Source: Oppiella nova
Taxonomy: Eukaryota > Arthropoda > Arachnida > Sarcoptiformes > Oppiidae
Reading direction: 5' to 3'
NCBI GenBank assembly: GCA_905397405.1
Contig: CAJPVJ010000004.1
Location: forward strand, 62,001 to 126,000
DNA length: 64,000 nt
Position 1 is the first letter of the stretch. Every line of letters starts with the position of its first letter. Made by a program: the position numbers and the translations under genes. This document shows, one piece after another, positions 48,746 through 57,906 of the stretch. Below the pieces are notes generated by a model that saw only the letters and a list, made by a program, of their open reading frames with translations, had not been told where the DNA came from and did not search any database.

Positions 48746-51700
48746 ATGAGCGTATCGGAAATTAGACCGATTGCCATTGAGGATGAACTAAAAAGCTCAT
48801 ATCTCGATTATGCCATGAGTGTTATTGTATCTCGTGCATTACCAGACGTGAGAGATGGTTTAAAACCTGTTCATCGTCGTGTGCTGTTCGCTATGCACGA
48901 GTTAGGCAACGACTATAACAAAGCCTATAAAAAATCTGCGCGTGTTGTTGGTGACGTAATCGGTAAATATCACCCACATGGTGATTCAGCTGTTTATGAA
49001 ACAATTGTTCGTATGGCTCAAGATTTTAGCCTACGTTATCAATTGGTTGATGGTCAGGGTAACTTTGGTTCTGTCGATGGTGACAGCGCAGCAGCAATGC
49101 GTTATACCGAAGTCCGTATGCGTAAGCTCACCCATGAAATGTTGGCTGACTTAGAAAAAGATACAGTCGAGTGGGAAGATAACTACGATGGCTCTGAGCG
49201 TATTCCTCAGGTTATGCCAACACGTATTCCTAACTTATTGATCAATGGTGTGACAGGTATTGCTGTCGGTATGGCGACCAACATGGCGCCACACAACATG
49301 ACAGAAGTAGTTAATGCATGTTTGGCTTATGCAAATAATCCGAACATCTCAATTGAAGGATTGATGGAATATATTTCTGGTCCAGATTTCCCTACAGGCG
49401 GCATTATCTATGGTAAATCAGGAATTGTAGATGCTTACCGTACAGGTAAAGGTCGTTTACATATTCGTGGTAAATACCATTTTGAAGAAGACCAAAAAAC
49501 TGGTCGTACGACGATTGTTTTCACTGAAATTCCTTATCAGGTCAATAAAGCAAGAACCATTGAACGTATTGCTGAATTGGTAAAAGAGAAAAAACTTGAA
49601 GGTATTTCAGAACTTCGAGACGAATCTGATAAAGACGGGATGCGTATTGCAATTGACTTAAAGCGTGGCGAAAACGCTGAAGTTATTGTCAATAACTTAT
49701 TTTTAAATACTCAACTTGAAAATTCATTCAGTATCAACATGGTTTGCCTAGACAATGGCCAACCTAAACTGATGAATTTAAAAGACATCATTGCGGCATT
49801 TATTCGTCACCGTCAAGAAGTGGTGACACGCCGTACCATGTTTGAATTACGTAAAGCGCGTGAGCGTGGTCATATCTTAGAAGGTTTGACTGTTGCTTTA
49901 GCCAATATTGATGAAATCATCGAAACCATTAAGACTTCTGCGAATCCAGCTGAAGCACGCGAGCGTTTACTTGCTGGCGAATGGGCGGGTGGAAATGTTG
50001 TTGCATTGCTAGAAAAAGCAGGCGCGATTTCAGTTCGTCCGGATGAGATCGAAGGTGAAGATCCAAGTCGCCCATTTGGTTTAGATGGTCAGCTTTATCG
50101 TTTATCTCCAGCTCAGGTTGGTGCAATTTTAGAATTACGTTTACATCGTTTAACCGGTCTTGAACAAGATAAGTTACAAGCTGAATATTCTGAAATTTTA
50201 GCTCAAATTGCTGAACTTACAGCAATTTTAAATGACTTCAATCTTTTGATGAATGTGATTCGTGAAGAACTTGCATTGGTTCTTCAACAGTATGGCGATG
50301 CACGTAAAACGGATATTGTTGAATCACGTATTGATTTTTCTCGTGAAGATTTAATCCCAGAAGAGCAAGTTGTTTTAACTGTTTCAAAAACAGGTTATGC
50401 AAAAACTCAACCATTGTCTGATTATGCTGCACAGCGCCGTGGTGGACGTGGTAAATCTGCAACTTCGATGAAAGAAGATGATTATATTCAACATTTAATC
50501 GTGACATCGAACCATGCAACTGTATTGTGCTTTACCAATGTAGGTAAAGTTTATCGCTTAAGAGTATTTGAAGTACCTCAAGCGTCACGCGGTGCAAAAG
50601 GCCGCCCAATGGTGAACTTATTACCACTGGATGCAGAAGAGACCATTACAGCGATTCTTCCTGTAATTGATGCTCCGAAGAAATTTACCGAGCGTTTAAC
50701 TGAGTTTAGAACTTTTGTCCGTGCCAACGTTGCTCAACTGCGTGAAAACACAATTATCGACTCACATTATGAAGCACTAAAAGCTGCGTTTGCAGAGCTT
50801 GGTGAAAATCCAGATGACTTATCAGATGCTTTACGTAAGCAACTCAAAGAAATTGGTATTGAGCTTTCTGCTTCTGATCTTGATGATGAATTAATTGCTG
50901 AATTTGCTGAACGTGTAGAAAGTGTGCGTAAAAACTTCTATGTATTTATGGCAACAGCATCAGGTACAGTAAAACGTGTTGAATTAGAGCAGTTTGGTAA
51001 TGTTCGTTCAAATGGTTTACGTGCCATTGAGTTGAAAGAAGAAGATACTTTAATTGGTGTTGCAATTACTGATGGTGAACAGCAAATCATGTTGTTCTCA
51101 AATGAAGGTAAAGCAATCCGTTTCTCTGAAACTGATGCTCGTGTGATGGGTCGTACTGCGAAAGGTGTTCGTGGTATGCGTGTGGCATTGGCTGCGGCAC
51201 AAACAGAAGAAGGTGTTGAAGTTGATGTAGATTCAGATGATGAAGATACTGCAGATTCAAATACCAATGTTGTTAGCCGAATCGTTTCGTTAGTTGTTGT
51301 ACCAGAAACTGGCGAAGTATTATGTGCTTCTGCAAATGGTTATGGTAAACGTACGCCAGTAGATGACTTCCCAACCAAAAAACGTGGTGGTAAAGGTGTT
51401 ATTGCTATTAAAACATCTGAACGTAATGGTGAGTTAGTTGGTGCTGTTGCCATCGATGAATCTAAAGAATTGATGTTGATTTCTGATGGTGGAACGCTGG
51501 TTCGTACCCGTGCTTCTGAAGTAGCGAGAACAGGTCGTAATGCCCAAGGTGTCCGTTTGATCCGCCTAGGTAATGAAGAAGTCTTGGTCGGTGTGGTTGC
51601 AGTTGAAGCTGTCGAAGCTGATGATGAGATTATCGATCAGTTAGATGCGATCGAAGGCGAGACTGCTTTAGAGTCAGAGAGTTTAATTGATTCTGAAAAA

Positions 51701-51769
51701 TTAGTTGATGATGAAACTGTTATGGATGAAGGTGAAACTGAGTCTGATAATACTGAATCTGACGAGTAA
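48746..51769 (+). CDS. gyrA: DNA gyrase subunit A with an extra insert in its C-terminal domain
   Basis: The 1007-residue subunit cuts and rejoins DNA with GyrB to introduce negative supercoils. Catalytic Tyr120 lies in AAAMRYTEV, the quinolone region shows Ser81 and Glu85 (the susceptible form), and the GyrA box is QRRGGRGK. A stretch of about 92 residues, roughly 641-731 (50665-50937), lies between the ILPV strand and YVFMATASG of the C-terminal pinwheel. I do not recall it in A. baumannii GyrA (about 904 residues) or E. coli (875). An acidic loop near residue 826 and an acidic tail add further length. AAGGAG precedes the ATG. Confidence 0.97.
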   Translation: MSVSEIRPIAIEDELKSSYLDYAMSVIVSRALPDVRDGLKPVHRRVLFAMHELGNDYNKAYKKSARVVGDVIGKYHPHGDSAVYETIVRMAQDFSLRYQLVDGQGNFGSVDGDSAAAMRYTEVRMRKLTHEMLADLEKDTVEWEDNYDGSERIPQVMPTRIPNLLINGVTGIAVGMATNMAPHNMTEVVNACLAYANNPNISIEGLMEYISGPDFPTGGIIYGKSGIVDAYRTGKGRLHIRGKYHFEEDQKTGRTTIVFTEIPYQVNKARTIERIAELVKEKKLEGISELRDESDKDGMRIAIDLKRGENAEVIVNNLFLNTQLENSFSINMVCLDNGQPKLMNLKDIIAAFIRHRQEVVTRRTMFELRKARERGHILEGLTVALANIDEIIETIKTSANPAEARERLLAGEWAGGNVVALLEKAGAISVRPDEIEGEDPSRPFGLDGQLYRLSPAQVGAILELRLHRLTGLEQDKLQAEYSEILAQIAELTAILNDFNLLMNVIREELALVLQQYGDARKTDIVESRIDFSREDLIPEEQVVLTVSKTGYAKTQPLSDYAAQRRGGRGKSATSMKEDDYIQHLIVTSNHATVLCFTNVGKVYRLRVFEVPQASRGAKGRPMVNLLPLDAEETITAILPVIDAPKKFTERLTEFRTFVRANVAQLRENTIIDSHYEALKAAFAELGENPDDLSDALRKQLKEIGIELSASDLDDELIAEFAERVESVRKNFYVFMATASGTVKRVELEQFGNVRSNGLRAIELKEEDTLIGVAITDGEQQIMLFSNEGKAIRFSETDARVMGRTAKGVRGMRVALAAAQTEEGVEVDVDSDDEDTADSNTNVVSRIVSLVVVPETGEVLCASANGYGKRTPVDDFPTKKRGGKGVIAIKTSERNGELVGAVAIDESKELMLISDGGTLVRTRASEVARTGRNAQGVRLIRLGNEEVLVGVVAVEAVEADDEIIDQLDAIEGETALESESLIDSEKLVDDETVMDEGETESDNTESDE

Positions 51770-51784
51770 TTTTTAGGGAAATAA

Positions 51785-51811
51785 GAAGAGCGCTTAGGCG
51801 CTCTTCTTTTT
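51785..51811 (+). terminator. Terminator after gyrA
   Basis: GAAGAGCGC/GCGCTCTTC is a perfect nine-base stem around TTAG, followed by Ts. Confidence 0.88.
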
Positions 51812-51963
51812 GTATTCTGATCAAGCTTATAAAATCTACAGTTCTGATTAAATCTTATGAATTGAGCTAACTATACACAGTTTTTTTCTAACGAAAACCA
51901 AATAAAAAATAAATAAAAGTAAATGCGAACAAAGCTATAATCGAGTTTTTGAACATAAAATAA

Positions 51964-52278
51964 ATGCTTAAATTGATCTACTACGTTCCAGAATCACACC
52001 TTGAAGTAACCAAACTTGCAATTTTTAAAGCAGGAGCGGGTGGTATTGGCGATTATGAACATTGTGCTTGGCAAGTGTTAGGAACAGGTCAATTTAAACC
52101 GTTAAGTGGTGCAAAGCCTTTTATAGGCGAGTTAGATCATTTGGAGCAACTGCCTGAATGGCGAGTGGAAACCATCGTTCCTGAAGATAAGGCAAAACAA
52201 GTGGCAATCGCTTTAAAAGCAAGTCATCCTTATGAAGAACCTGCTTTTGAGTTTATTCAAATGGTTGATATTGAATAA
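51964..52278 (+). CDS. YqfO/NIF3-family C-terminal-like protein
   Basis: The 104-residue protein resembles the small inserted domain of NIF3/YqfO proteins: KLIYYVPESHLEVTKLAIFKAGAGGIGDYEHC and SHPYEEPAFE are typical. It lacks the two metal-binding NIF3 domains. The role is unknown; a PII/CutA-like fold is expected for this domain. It follows gyrA after a terminator and about 150 bases, so it probably has its own promoter. Confidence 0.8.
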   Translation: MLKLIYYVPESHLEVTKLAIFKAGAGGIGDYEHCAWQVLGTGQFKPLSGAKPFIGELDHLEQLPEWRVETIVPEDKAKQVAIALKASHPYEEPAFEFIQMVDIE

Positions 52279-52334
52279 TAGTTTAAAAATCTCAACCCTC
52301 TTCTGAATAGAGAGGGGGTATTGATTAGCTAAAA

Positions 52335-53093
52335 TTAAACTTTTTGAATAAACAAATCACGATCAAAACGGTATTGTGGGAAGAATACGCCATCTTCAGC
52401 ACGTTCACCGGCACTAATCACCATGACTGGAAATTCTTTATCACCTAGATTGAGGATCTTGCGAACCAAAGGTTCATCAAAACCTTCCATCATGCAACTG
52501 TCAAAACCGTAAGCACGTAAAGCCAATACCAAGTTTTCACAAGCCAAGGCTGTCGTTTTACTGGCCCAAAGCTTTGCATCAGCTGGGTTAAACGCAGTCA
52601 CAGGGAGTTGTTTATCTAACGTGCGTGCAACTTTAAAAGCCACTTTTTTAAAGTTACCTAAAGCATTCAGATAACCTGTTTTATAGTTATATGCGATAAA
52701 TTTATAATATTGTTTTACCGCTCTTGGCGCTTCAGGGATGGGGAAATGGGTTAAATTGTTTTTTGCCATTTCATCAATACGGTCAATACGTGCCACACAT
52801 ACAATCAGTTCTGCTGCTGTTTTTGCTGATAATTGGCTTAAACAAGCTTTGACTAATTTATTCTTTTTCGCTTGAGACTGAACCACATAGAACGTCCAAG
52901 GCTGTAGATTTGATGAGTTTGGTGCCAATAAAGCCAAATCTAAACAAGCATCTAAAACATCGGCAGGAATTTGCTTTTCAGTGTATTTACGTACTGAGCG
53001 ACGACTTTCTATGACTTTACGGAAATTTTCAATATCGATATCTTGTGGAGCGGGTTCGTAATAGCGCTTCTTGGTCGTTGTATCTTGTGACAT
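52335..53093 (-). CDS. Nitroreductase family protein
   Basis: The 252-residue FMN-dependent oxidoreductase contains IESRRSVRKYTEK, the usual FMN-phosphate start, APNSSNLQPW, and GDKEFPVMVISAGER at the C-terminal side. The substrate is unknown; such enzymes reduce nitroaromatics, quinones or enones with NAD(P)H. An inverted repeat separates it from the upstream enoyl-CoA hydratase gene. Confidence 0.9.
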   Translation of the reverse strand: MSQDTTTKKRYYEPAPQDIDIENFRKVIESRRSVRKYTEKQIPADVLDACLDLALLAPNSSNLQPWTFYVVQSQAKKNKLVKACLSQLSAKTAAELIVCVARIDRIDEMAKNNLTHFPIPEAPRAVKQYYKFIAYNYKTGYLNALGNFKKVAFKVARTLDKQLPVTAFNPADAKLWASKTTALACENLVLALRAYGFDSCMMEGFDEPLVRKILNLGDKEFPVMVISAGERAEDGVFFPQYRFDRDLFIQKV

Positions 53094-53141
53094 GATCTTT
53101 ACCCATAATTAAATGAACTGTTTTATTGGATTCAAAATGAC

Positions 53142-53176
53142 CAAAGCCACTGAATAATTCTCATGCAGTGGCTTTG
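53142..53176 (-). terminator. Hairpin between enoyl-CoA hydratase and nitroreductase genes
   Basis: CAAAGCCACTG at 53142-53152 pairs perfectly with CAGTGGCTTTG at 53166-53176. The tail on the minus strand (GTCATTTTG) is only weakly T-rich, so termination is probable but may be partial. Confidence 0.65.
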
Positions 53177-53191
53177 ATCAGATTCACTCAA

Positions 53192-53992
53192 TTAATTAAA
53201 TTGAGTGAAATTTGGCTTACGCTTTTGCATAAATGCAGCAACGGCTTCAGCCATTTCAGGTGATTTAACGCGTTGCATAAAGATCACTGCTTCATCATCC
53301 ACGCATTGAATAATCTCTTCAAGATTATGTTTCATTAACGCTTTGGTTTGCTTGATCGAAGCCAATGGAAGTGCTGCAAGGGTTTGTGCTTGATGTAAAG
53401 CGTGACCATATACATCATCTTCAATACTATTGATTAAGCCAGCATTGAGTGCTTTTTCACTGTTAAATTTTTGCGCAGTTAACAGCAATTCAGCCGCTTT
53501 ATGATATCCCGCTTGTTGAATCAACAGTTTGCTTGAAGCACCCTCTGGAGAAAGTCCTAAGCTGACAAATGGAATTTGGAACAGGGCTGTATTGTCTGCA
53601 TAAACGAGGTCAGCATGTAAAAGTACTGTTACTCCGATCCCAATCGCTACACCACGGACTGCACAGATCAATGGTTTAGATAAACGTGCAGCAGATTTTA
53701 ATAATACAAATGGAGGGCCATCACCTTCTTTACCTTCAAGTGGTTGTTGAATGAAAGCCATAAAGTCTTTCATATCATTACCCGCACTAAAGTCAGCATC
53801 TGCACCACGTAAGATCACCACACGAACATCACGCTCTTGATCAGCTTCATCTAAGGCTTTTGCAATCCATAGATACAATTCACCATACAGTGCATTTTTT
53901 GCTTCTGGTCGATTAATTGCTAAAGTCAGTACACCATTCTCTAAATTTGCGTTTAAATGTTGATGTGGCTGTTGAATACAACTAAGTGTCAT
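53192..53992 (-). CDS. Enoyl-CoA hydratase/isomerase family protein
   Basis: The 266-residue crotonase-fold protein has the oxyanion-hole segment ADFSAGNDMKDF and a second segment AVRGVAIGIGVTVLLHADLVYA. The catalytic glutamate position in the motif following SLGLSPEGASS suggests an isomerase or hydratase. It should act on a CoA thioester, perhaps in fatty-acid oxidation. It stands alone between a nitroreductase and a divergent NadM-like gene. Confidence 0.9.
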   Translation of the reverse strand: MTLSCIQQPHQHLNANLENGVLTLAINRPEAKNALYGELYLWIAKALDEADQERDVRVVILRGADADFSAGNDMKDFMAFIQQPLEGKEGDGPPFVLLKSAARLSKPLICAVRGVAIGIGVTVLLHADLVYADNTALFQIPFVSLGLSPEGASSKLLIQQAGYHKAAELLLTAQKFNSEKALNAGLINSIEDDVYGHALHQAQTLAALPLASIKQTKALMKHNLEEIIQCVDDEAVIFMQRVKSPEMAEAVAAFMQKRKPNFTQFN

Positions 53993-54093
53993 CGTACTAT
54001 CCTTGCTTTAAAATTTAATTGGATTTTATGCCCTCATTATGTCGCATATTTGAAATTCTGTTGCAACTGATGAGTTCATAAAAAATTACTTTT

Positions 54094-54660
54094 ATGACTT
54101 ATAAATTTGATTATCTTGTTTATATTGGACGTTTTCAGCCCTTTCATCTCGCGCATATGCAAACCATTAAAATTGCATTACAACAAAGCCAATATGTAAT
54201 TTTGGCCTTGGGTTCTGCGCAAAATGAACGGAATACTAAAAATCCTTTTCTGGCATCAGAACGGGAACAAATGGTTTTGTCTAATTTTTCTGAAGCGGAT
54301 CAAAAACGAATCAAATTTGTACATGTTATTGATGTTTATAACGATACTAAATGGGTGGAACTGGTTAAGTCCTTGGTCAATGCTACTGTTCTAGAGACCG
54401 ATAAGATTGGCTTAATTGGTCACTTTAAAGATGATTCATCTTATTACTTAAAACTATTTCCAGAATGGCAAATGGTTGAGTTGGATAGTTTAGTCGGCTC
54501 TATCTCTGCGACCCCGCTACGTGAAGCGTATTATCGTGGTGAAATTTATCAGGTCGAGTTTCCTTTGGGCACAGCTGAGTTTTTAGAGAAATTTCAAAAA
54601 ACGGAAATTTACCAACAATTAAAGTACAAATACCAAACGCAAGACAAATCAAATCTTTAA
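54094..54660 (+). CDS. nadM: NadM-type nicotinamide-nucleotide adenylyltransferase
   Basis: The 188-residue protein has the nucleotidyltransferase motifs GRFQPFHLAH and SATPLREAY (the ISxTxxR type). It should join NMN and ATP to form NAD. It consists only of the adenylyltransferase domain; the C-terminal Nudix domain found in bifunctional NadM proteins of some bacteria is absent. It lies 62 bases before the YceI gene. Confidence 0.86.
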   Translation: MTYKFDYLVYIGRFQPFHLAHMQTIKIALQQSQYVILALGSAQNERNTKNPFLASEREQMVLSNFSEADQKRIKFVHVIDVYNDTKWVELVKSLVNATVLETDKIGLIGHFKDDSSYYLKLFPEWQMVELDSLVGSISATPLREAYYRGEIYQVEFPLGTAEFLEKFQKTEIYQQLKYKYQTQDKSNL

Positions 54661-54722
54661 TGTTTTTTGTGTGCATTGCAATACACTGAATAGAAATATA
54701 TAGAATATGAATGGAGTATTGC

Positions 54723-55286
54723 ATGCAGTTTAAATCAGTCGCTATAAACGGGGCTTTATTGGGTAGCTTCGTTATTTCGATTTCAAGCTATGCAGCGTCT
54801 TGGACATTGACCCCCAATAGTGATGTTGGATTTCATATCGACTCATTGGGTATGAACATTGTCAAAGGGCAGTTTAAACGTGTTCAATCTTCTCTTAACT
54901 TTGATACGAGCACTCCGCAAAAGGCATCTACTGAATTTGTGATGGATGTAAATAGCCTAAGCATTAATAAATCTTCCTTGAAAAACATGATTATGGGTGA
55001 AGACTTATTTTACGCTGCTAAATATCCTTCCGCTTCTTTTAAAAGTACGGCATTTAAACCGCTTGCTAATAATAAATATCTAATTTCAGGTAATTTAACC
55101 TTGCGTAATGTCACTAAGCCTGTAACTTTTAATGCGACAATTAAACCCAATGTAAATAATTCAAAATTGCTGGATTTTAGTTCTACTACAGTCATAGAGC
55201 GTAGTGATTTCGGAATGAAAAAAGCTGTGGGTGGCGTTGGAGAAAAAGTGAATATCCAAGTGTCTGGGCAGTGGAAAGCACAATAG
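54723..55286 (+). CDS. YceI family periplasmic protein
   Basis: The 187-residue product has a signal peptide (MQFKSVAINGALLGSFVIS, cleavage near SYA-A). The YceI lipocalin-like barrel follows (WTLTPNSDVGFHIDSLG, MNIVKGQF, KYLISGNLTLRNVTKPV). Such proteins bind long isoprenoid-like lipids in the periplasm. I chose the ATG at 54723, six bases after GGAG, over an ATG at 54711 that lies before that site. Confidence 0.88.
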   Translation: MQFKSVAINGALLGSFVISISSYAASWTLTPNSDVGFHIDSLGMNIVKGQFKRVQSSLNFDTSTPQKASTEFVMDVNSLSINKSSLKNMIMGEDLFYAAKYPSASFKSTAFKPLANNKYLISGNLTLRNVTKPVTFNATIKPNVNNSKLLDFSSTTVIERSDFGMKKAVGGVGEKVNIQVSGQWKAQ

Positions 55287-55378
55287 AAAATATCAGACCT
55301 AGAAAAGATCAAAGATAGAAAAGACCAGGGTGCGTTATTTTTTTAATCTCATCGTTATTTCGAGCCTGTTTTTTAAGT

Positions 55379-56290
55379 CTAATATTTTAGATGTTCAATT
55401 AAAAAATCAATGAATAAGCGGATGTGTCGTTGTTCATATTTATTTTTAGGATAAAGCAGGGAAAATTGTCGTTGAGTACCTGAATATTGTTGTAGGACTT
55501 CGACCAGCTTTCCTTGTTTTAAATCATTTTCAATAATAAAACGACAGGTTTGCAATAGGCCACCACCATGTTGAGCTAAGGTAATGGTCGCTAAAATATC
55601 TTCACTGCAATTCAAGTGTCCTTGCGTTTGAATCTCTACAACTTCATTTTCAATGAGCATAGACCAAGGCACTTCTTTTCCTGTGCTAGGTAAGATAAAT
55701 TGAATACATTGATGATGCTGTAAATCGGCAATCTCAGTAGGTGTGCCATGTTTCTTTAAGTATTCAGGAGAGGCGACAATCAGCAAGTCGGCTTTTTCTA
55801 AACAACGAGCAATTAAATTGGATTCAGGCACATTACGCCCCCGAATTGCAAGATCAAAACCTTCCGTAATGAAATCTACATTTTTATTGGTGAGCTGTAT
55901 ATCCAAGTTAATTTCCGGGTAAAGCTGCTGAAATTTAGGTAAGAGAGGTAGAACTCTAAAGTGACCAAAAGGTGTTGGTAAACTCATCCGAATTGTTCCA
56001 GAAGGTTGAGCTGATTTATTTTTTAATCTTAATTCAACCTCAGCAATTTGTTTGATTGCCTGCTGACATTCTAAGAAATATTCCTCACCCGCTTGGGTTA
56101 AACGAACATTGCGTGTTGTTCGATTAAACAGTTGAATTCCTAAGCGACCTTCTAAACGAGCAATTGATCGACTTACCGCTGCGGGTGTTAAACCAGCTTG
56201 ATAGGCAGCCTTGGAAAAACTTCGCTGTTCTGCAACGAGACAAAATATTTCAACACTACTCAACATTGTTCGTTTTAATGTTGTGTTCAT
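55379..56290 (-). CDS. LysR family transcriptional regulator
   Basis: The 303-residue regulator has the N-terminal winged helix (SSVEIFCLVAEQRSFSKAA...LTPAAVSRSIARLEGRLG) and the C-terminal effector domain. I chose the ATG at 56290 because family proteins begin about ten residues before VEIF; a longer frame runs to 56341. It is divergent from the GST/tautomerase/NTF2-like genes, so it probably regulates them. Confidence 0.88.
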   Translation of the reverse strand: MNTTLKRTMLSSVEIFCLVAEQRSFSKAAYQAGLTPAAVSRSIARLEGRLGIQLFNRTTRNVRLTQAGEEYFLECQQAIKQIAEVELRLKNKSAQPSGTIRMSLPTPFGHFRVLPLLPKFQQLYPEINLDIQLTNKNVDFITEGFDLAIRGRNVPESNLIARCLEKADLLIVASPEYLKKHGTPTEIADLQHHQCIQFILPSTGKEVPWSMLIENEVVEIQTQGHLNCSEDILATITLAQHGGGLLQTCRFIIENDLKQGKLVEVLQQYSGTQRQFSLLYPKNKYEQRHIRLFIDFLIEHLKY

Positions 56291-56387
56291 TATATACACC
56301 ATGTAATAACTGAATTGATATTGTGAGTATTTATTGTTCATGATGTTAAGAATAGCATGAAGTTAAAGCAACTTAAGGAATAAGCAG

Positions 56388-56993
56388 ATGCAACTTTTTT
56401 ACACAGTGGGTGCATGTTCACTTGCCCCTCATATCGTATTACAAGAAATTAACCAAGACTTTAATTTAGTGAATGTTTCTTTTAAAAATCACCAAACGGA
56501 ACAAGGTCAGGATTTTTTGAAAATTAACCCGAAAGGTCAAGTGCCATTTTTAATCAGTGATGATGGCTTGCATTTGAGTGAGGGTGCGATCATTAGCCAG
56601 TATTTGGCTGAGACTGCTAAACGTAGTGATTTATTACCTACATTTGGCGATTTAAAGCGCTATAAAGTATTGGAGTGGATGAACTACATTAGTTCGGAAT
56701 TACATAAATCGTATGCACCATTTTTTCAAAAAGGGTTTGATGATACGAGTAAAAATATTTTCAAAGAGAAATTATTAAAACAATACACATGGGTAGATGA
56801 GCAAATTCATGATTCAGAAAATCTGTTGGGGCAAGGATTTAGCATTGCAGAGATTTACTTATTTGTTGTGACTCGTTGGGCAACATTTATCAATTTGGAC
56901 TTAAGTCATTTGAAATCTTTACAAGCTTTTATGGAGCAAATGCAACAACATCCATCTGTACAAAAAGCAATGAAAGCTGAAGGTCTTCTTTAG
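56388..56993 (+). CDS. Glutathione S-transferase family protein
   Basis: The 201-residue protein has an N-terminal thioredoxin-like domain, MQLFYTVGACSLAPHIV, with the Cys/Ser position of beta-class GSTs, and NPKGQVPFLI with the cis-Pro at about residue 50. A helical C-terminal domain follows. It should conjugate or reduce with glutathione. It is the first gene of a cluster with a tautomerase and an NTF2-like protein. Confidence 0.88.
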   Translation: MQLFYTVGACSLAPHIVLQEINQDFNLVNVSFKNHQTEQGQDFLKINPKGQVPFLISDDGLHLSEGAIISQYLAETAKRSDLLPTFGDLKRYKVLEWMNYISSELHKSYAPFFQKGFDDTSKNIFKEKLLKQYTWVDEQIHDSENLLGQGFSIAEIYLFVVTRWATFINLDLSHLKSLQAFMEQMQQHPSVQKAMKAEGLL

Positions 56994-57004
56994 GAGAAAC
57001 ATCC

Positions 57005-57205
57005 ATGCCATATATTCTAATTCAAGTGACAGATGAAGGGGTGACTCAAGCGCAAAAGAAGCAATTGATTCAAGGTGCAACTGAGTTGTTGGTGAATGTG
57101 TTGAATAAGGATCCTGCAAAAACATTTGTAGTGATTGATGAAGTGCATACCGACAATTGGGGGGTGGCAGGGCAAACTGTAACAGATATACGCCAAAAAT
57201 CATAA
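57005..57205 (+). CDS. 4-oxalocrotonate tautomerase family protein
   Basis: The 66-residue protein starts MPYILIQVTDEGV. Proline 1, exposed after removal of Met, is the catalytic base of this family. It should catalyse keto-enol tautomerisation. The gene is 11 bases after the GST gene, with GGAG before its ATG. Confidence 0.9.
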   Translation: MPYILIQVTDEGVTQAQKKQLIQGATELLVNVLNKDPAKTFVVIDEVHTDNWGVAGQTVTDIRQKS

Positions 57206-57224
57206 AGACAATGGAGAGTATATT

Positions 57225-57641
57225 ATGGCTAAAACATTAGAGGATATACAGCAACTTATTCAATTGTATTTTGACGGTTTATACAACTGTGATATTGCTA
57301 AATTGCAGCAAATTTTTCACGCTAAAGCATGTTATGTTTCTGCAGTTGAAGAGCCACTGGTTATTTTAACGATGTCTGAATATTTTGCTATTGTTGAAAA
57401 GCGCATTTCTCCTTCATCTTTAAAGCAAGTAAGAAAAGATAAAATTTGTTCCATTCAAATACTGAGTGAAACTACCGCAGTTGTAAGCTTGGAATGTGTC
57501 ATTGAACCAAAGTATTTTTATGATGTTTTAACATTGGTTTTTAGTGAAAATCGCTGGTGGATTATTTCTAAAGTTTTTCATTATAAATTATTAGGGTCTG
57601 ATGACAATTCGTCTAAGTTTGCGACTGCGTGTGTTTTTTAG
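57225..57641 (+). CDS. NTF2-like protein (lumazine-binding/SnoaL-like fold)
   Basis: The 138-residue protein has the NTF2-like layout: an N-terminal helix (EDIQQLIQLYFDGLYNCDIAKL), HAKACYVS, and later strands WWIISKVFHYKL. It may bind or isomerise a small molecule. It is 19 bases after the tautomerase gene. Its last four codons and stop lie inside the left arm of the palindrome described next, so the C terminus (ACVF) and stop are set by the repeat. Confidence 0.82.
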   Translation: MAKTLEDIQQLIQLYFDGLYNCDIAKLQQIFHAKACYVSAVEEPLVILTMSEYFAIVEKRISPSSLKQVRKDKICSIQILSETTAVVSLECVIEPKYFYDVLTLVFSENRWWIISKVFHYKLLGSDDNSSKFATACVF

Positions 57642-57834
57642 GCGATACTAGGCGCGAAATACGAAATTTAGTCATTCTAAATGAGTAGTTCGTAACGACG
57701 TAGCGGCAAAAAACACGCTAGTCCCGAAGGGTTGTGGCTAAAATTATCTCAGCCTACGTTATGAAACTCGAAAATAGTCTCGCTATTCTCTTTGTTTCAT
57801 GCCTTGCCTGCTCAATTTTAGCCTACAACGCAAG
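57627..57834. repeat. Tandem imperfect palindromes (REP/BIME- or MITE-like element)
   Basis: Two large palindromes follow each other. The first pairs GTGTTTTTT (57631-57639) with AAAAAACAC (57708-57716), with inner pairing ACGAA/TTCGT and TCAT/ATGA. The second pairs TTGTGGCTAAAATT (57732-57745) with AATTTTAGCCTACAA (57814-57828), then ATGAAAC (57761-57767) with GTTTCAT (57794-57800), then AATAG/CTATT. The region is richer in CG steps than its surroundings and has no reading frame. Multi-copy status is an inference. Confidence 0.65.
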
Positions 57835-57906
57835 CCATTTATGAAATGTCAACAGACCCTAAAATAAGATACTTTAATTTGGGTCGAGTCGTAGCTGCTA
57901 TAAAGC

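Noticed and set aside
52288-52320. CCCTCT/AGAGGG hairpin between the YqfO-like gene and the nitroreductase gene
   Set aside because: The stem is short and no T run follows on either strand, so it was not called a terminator.
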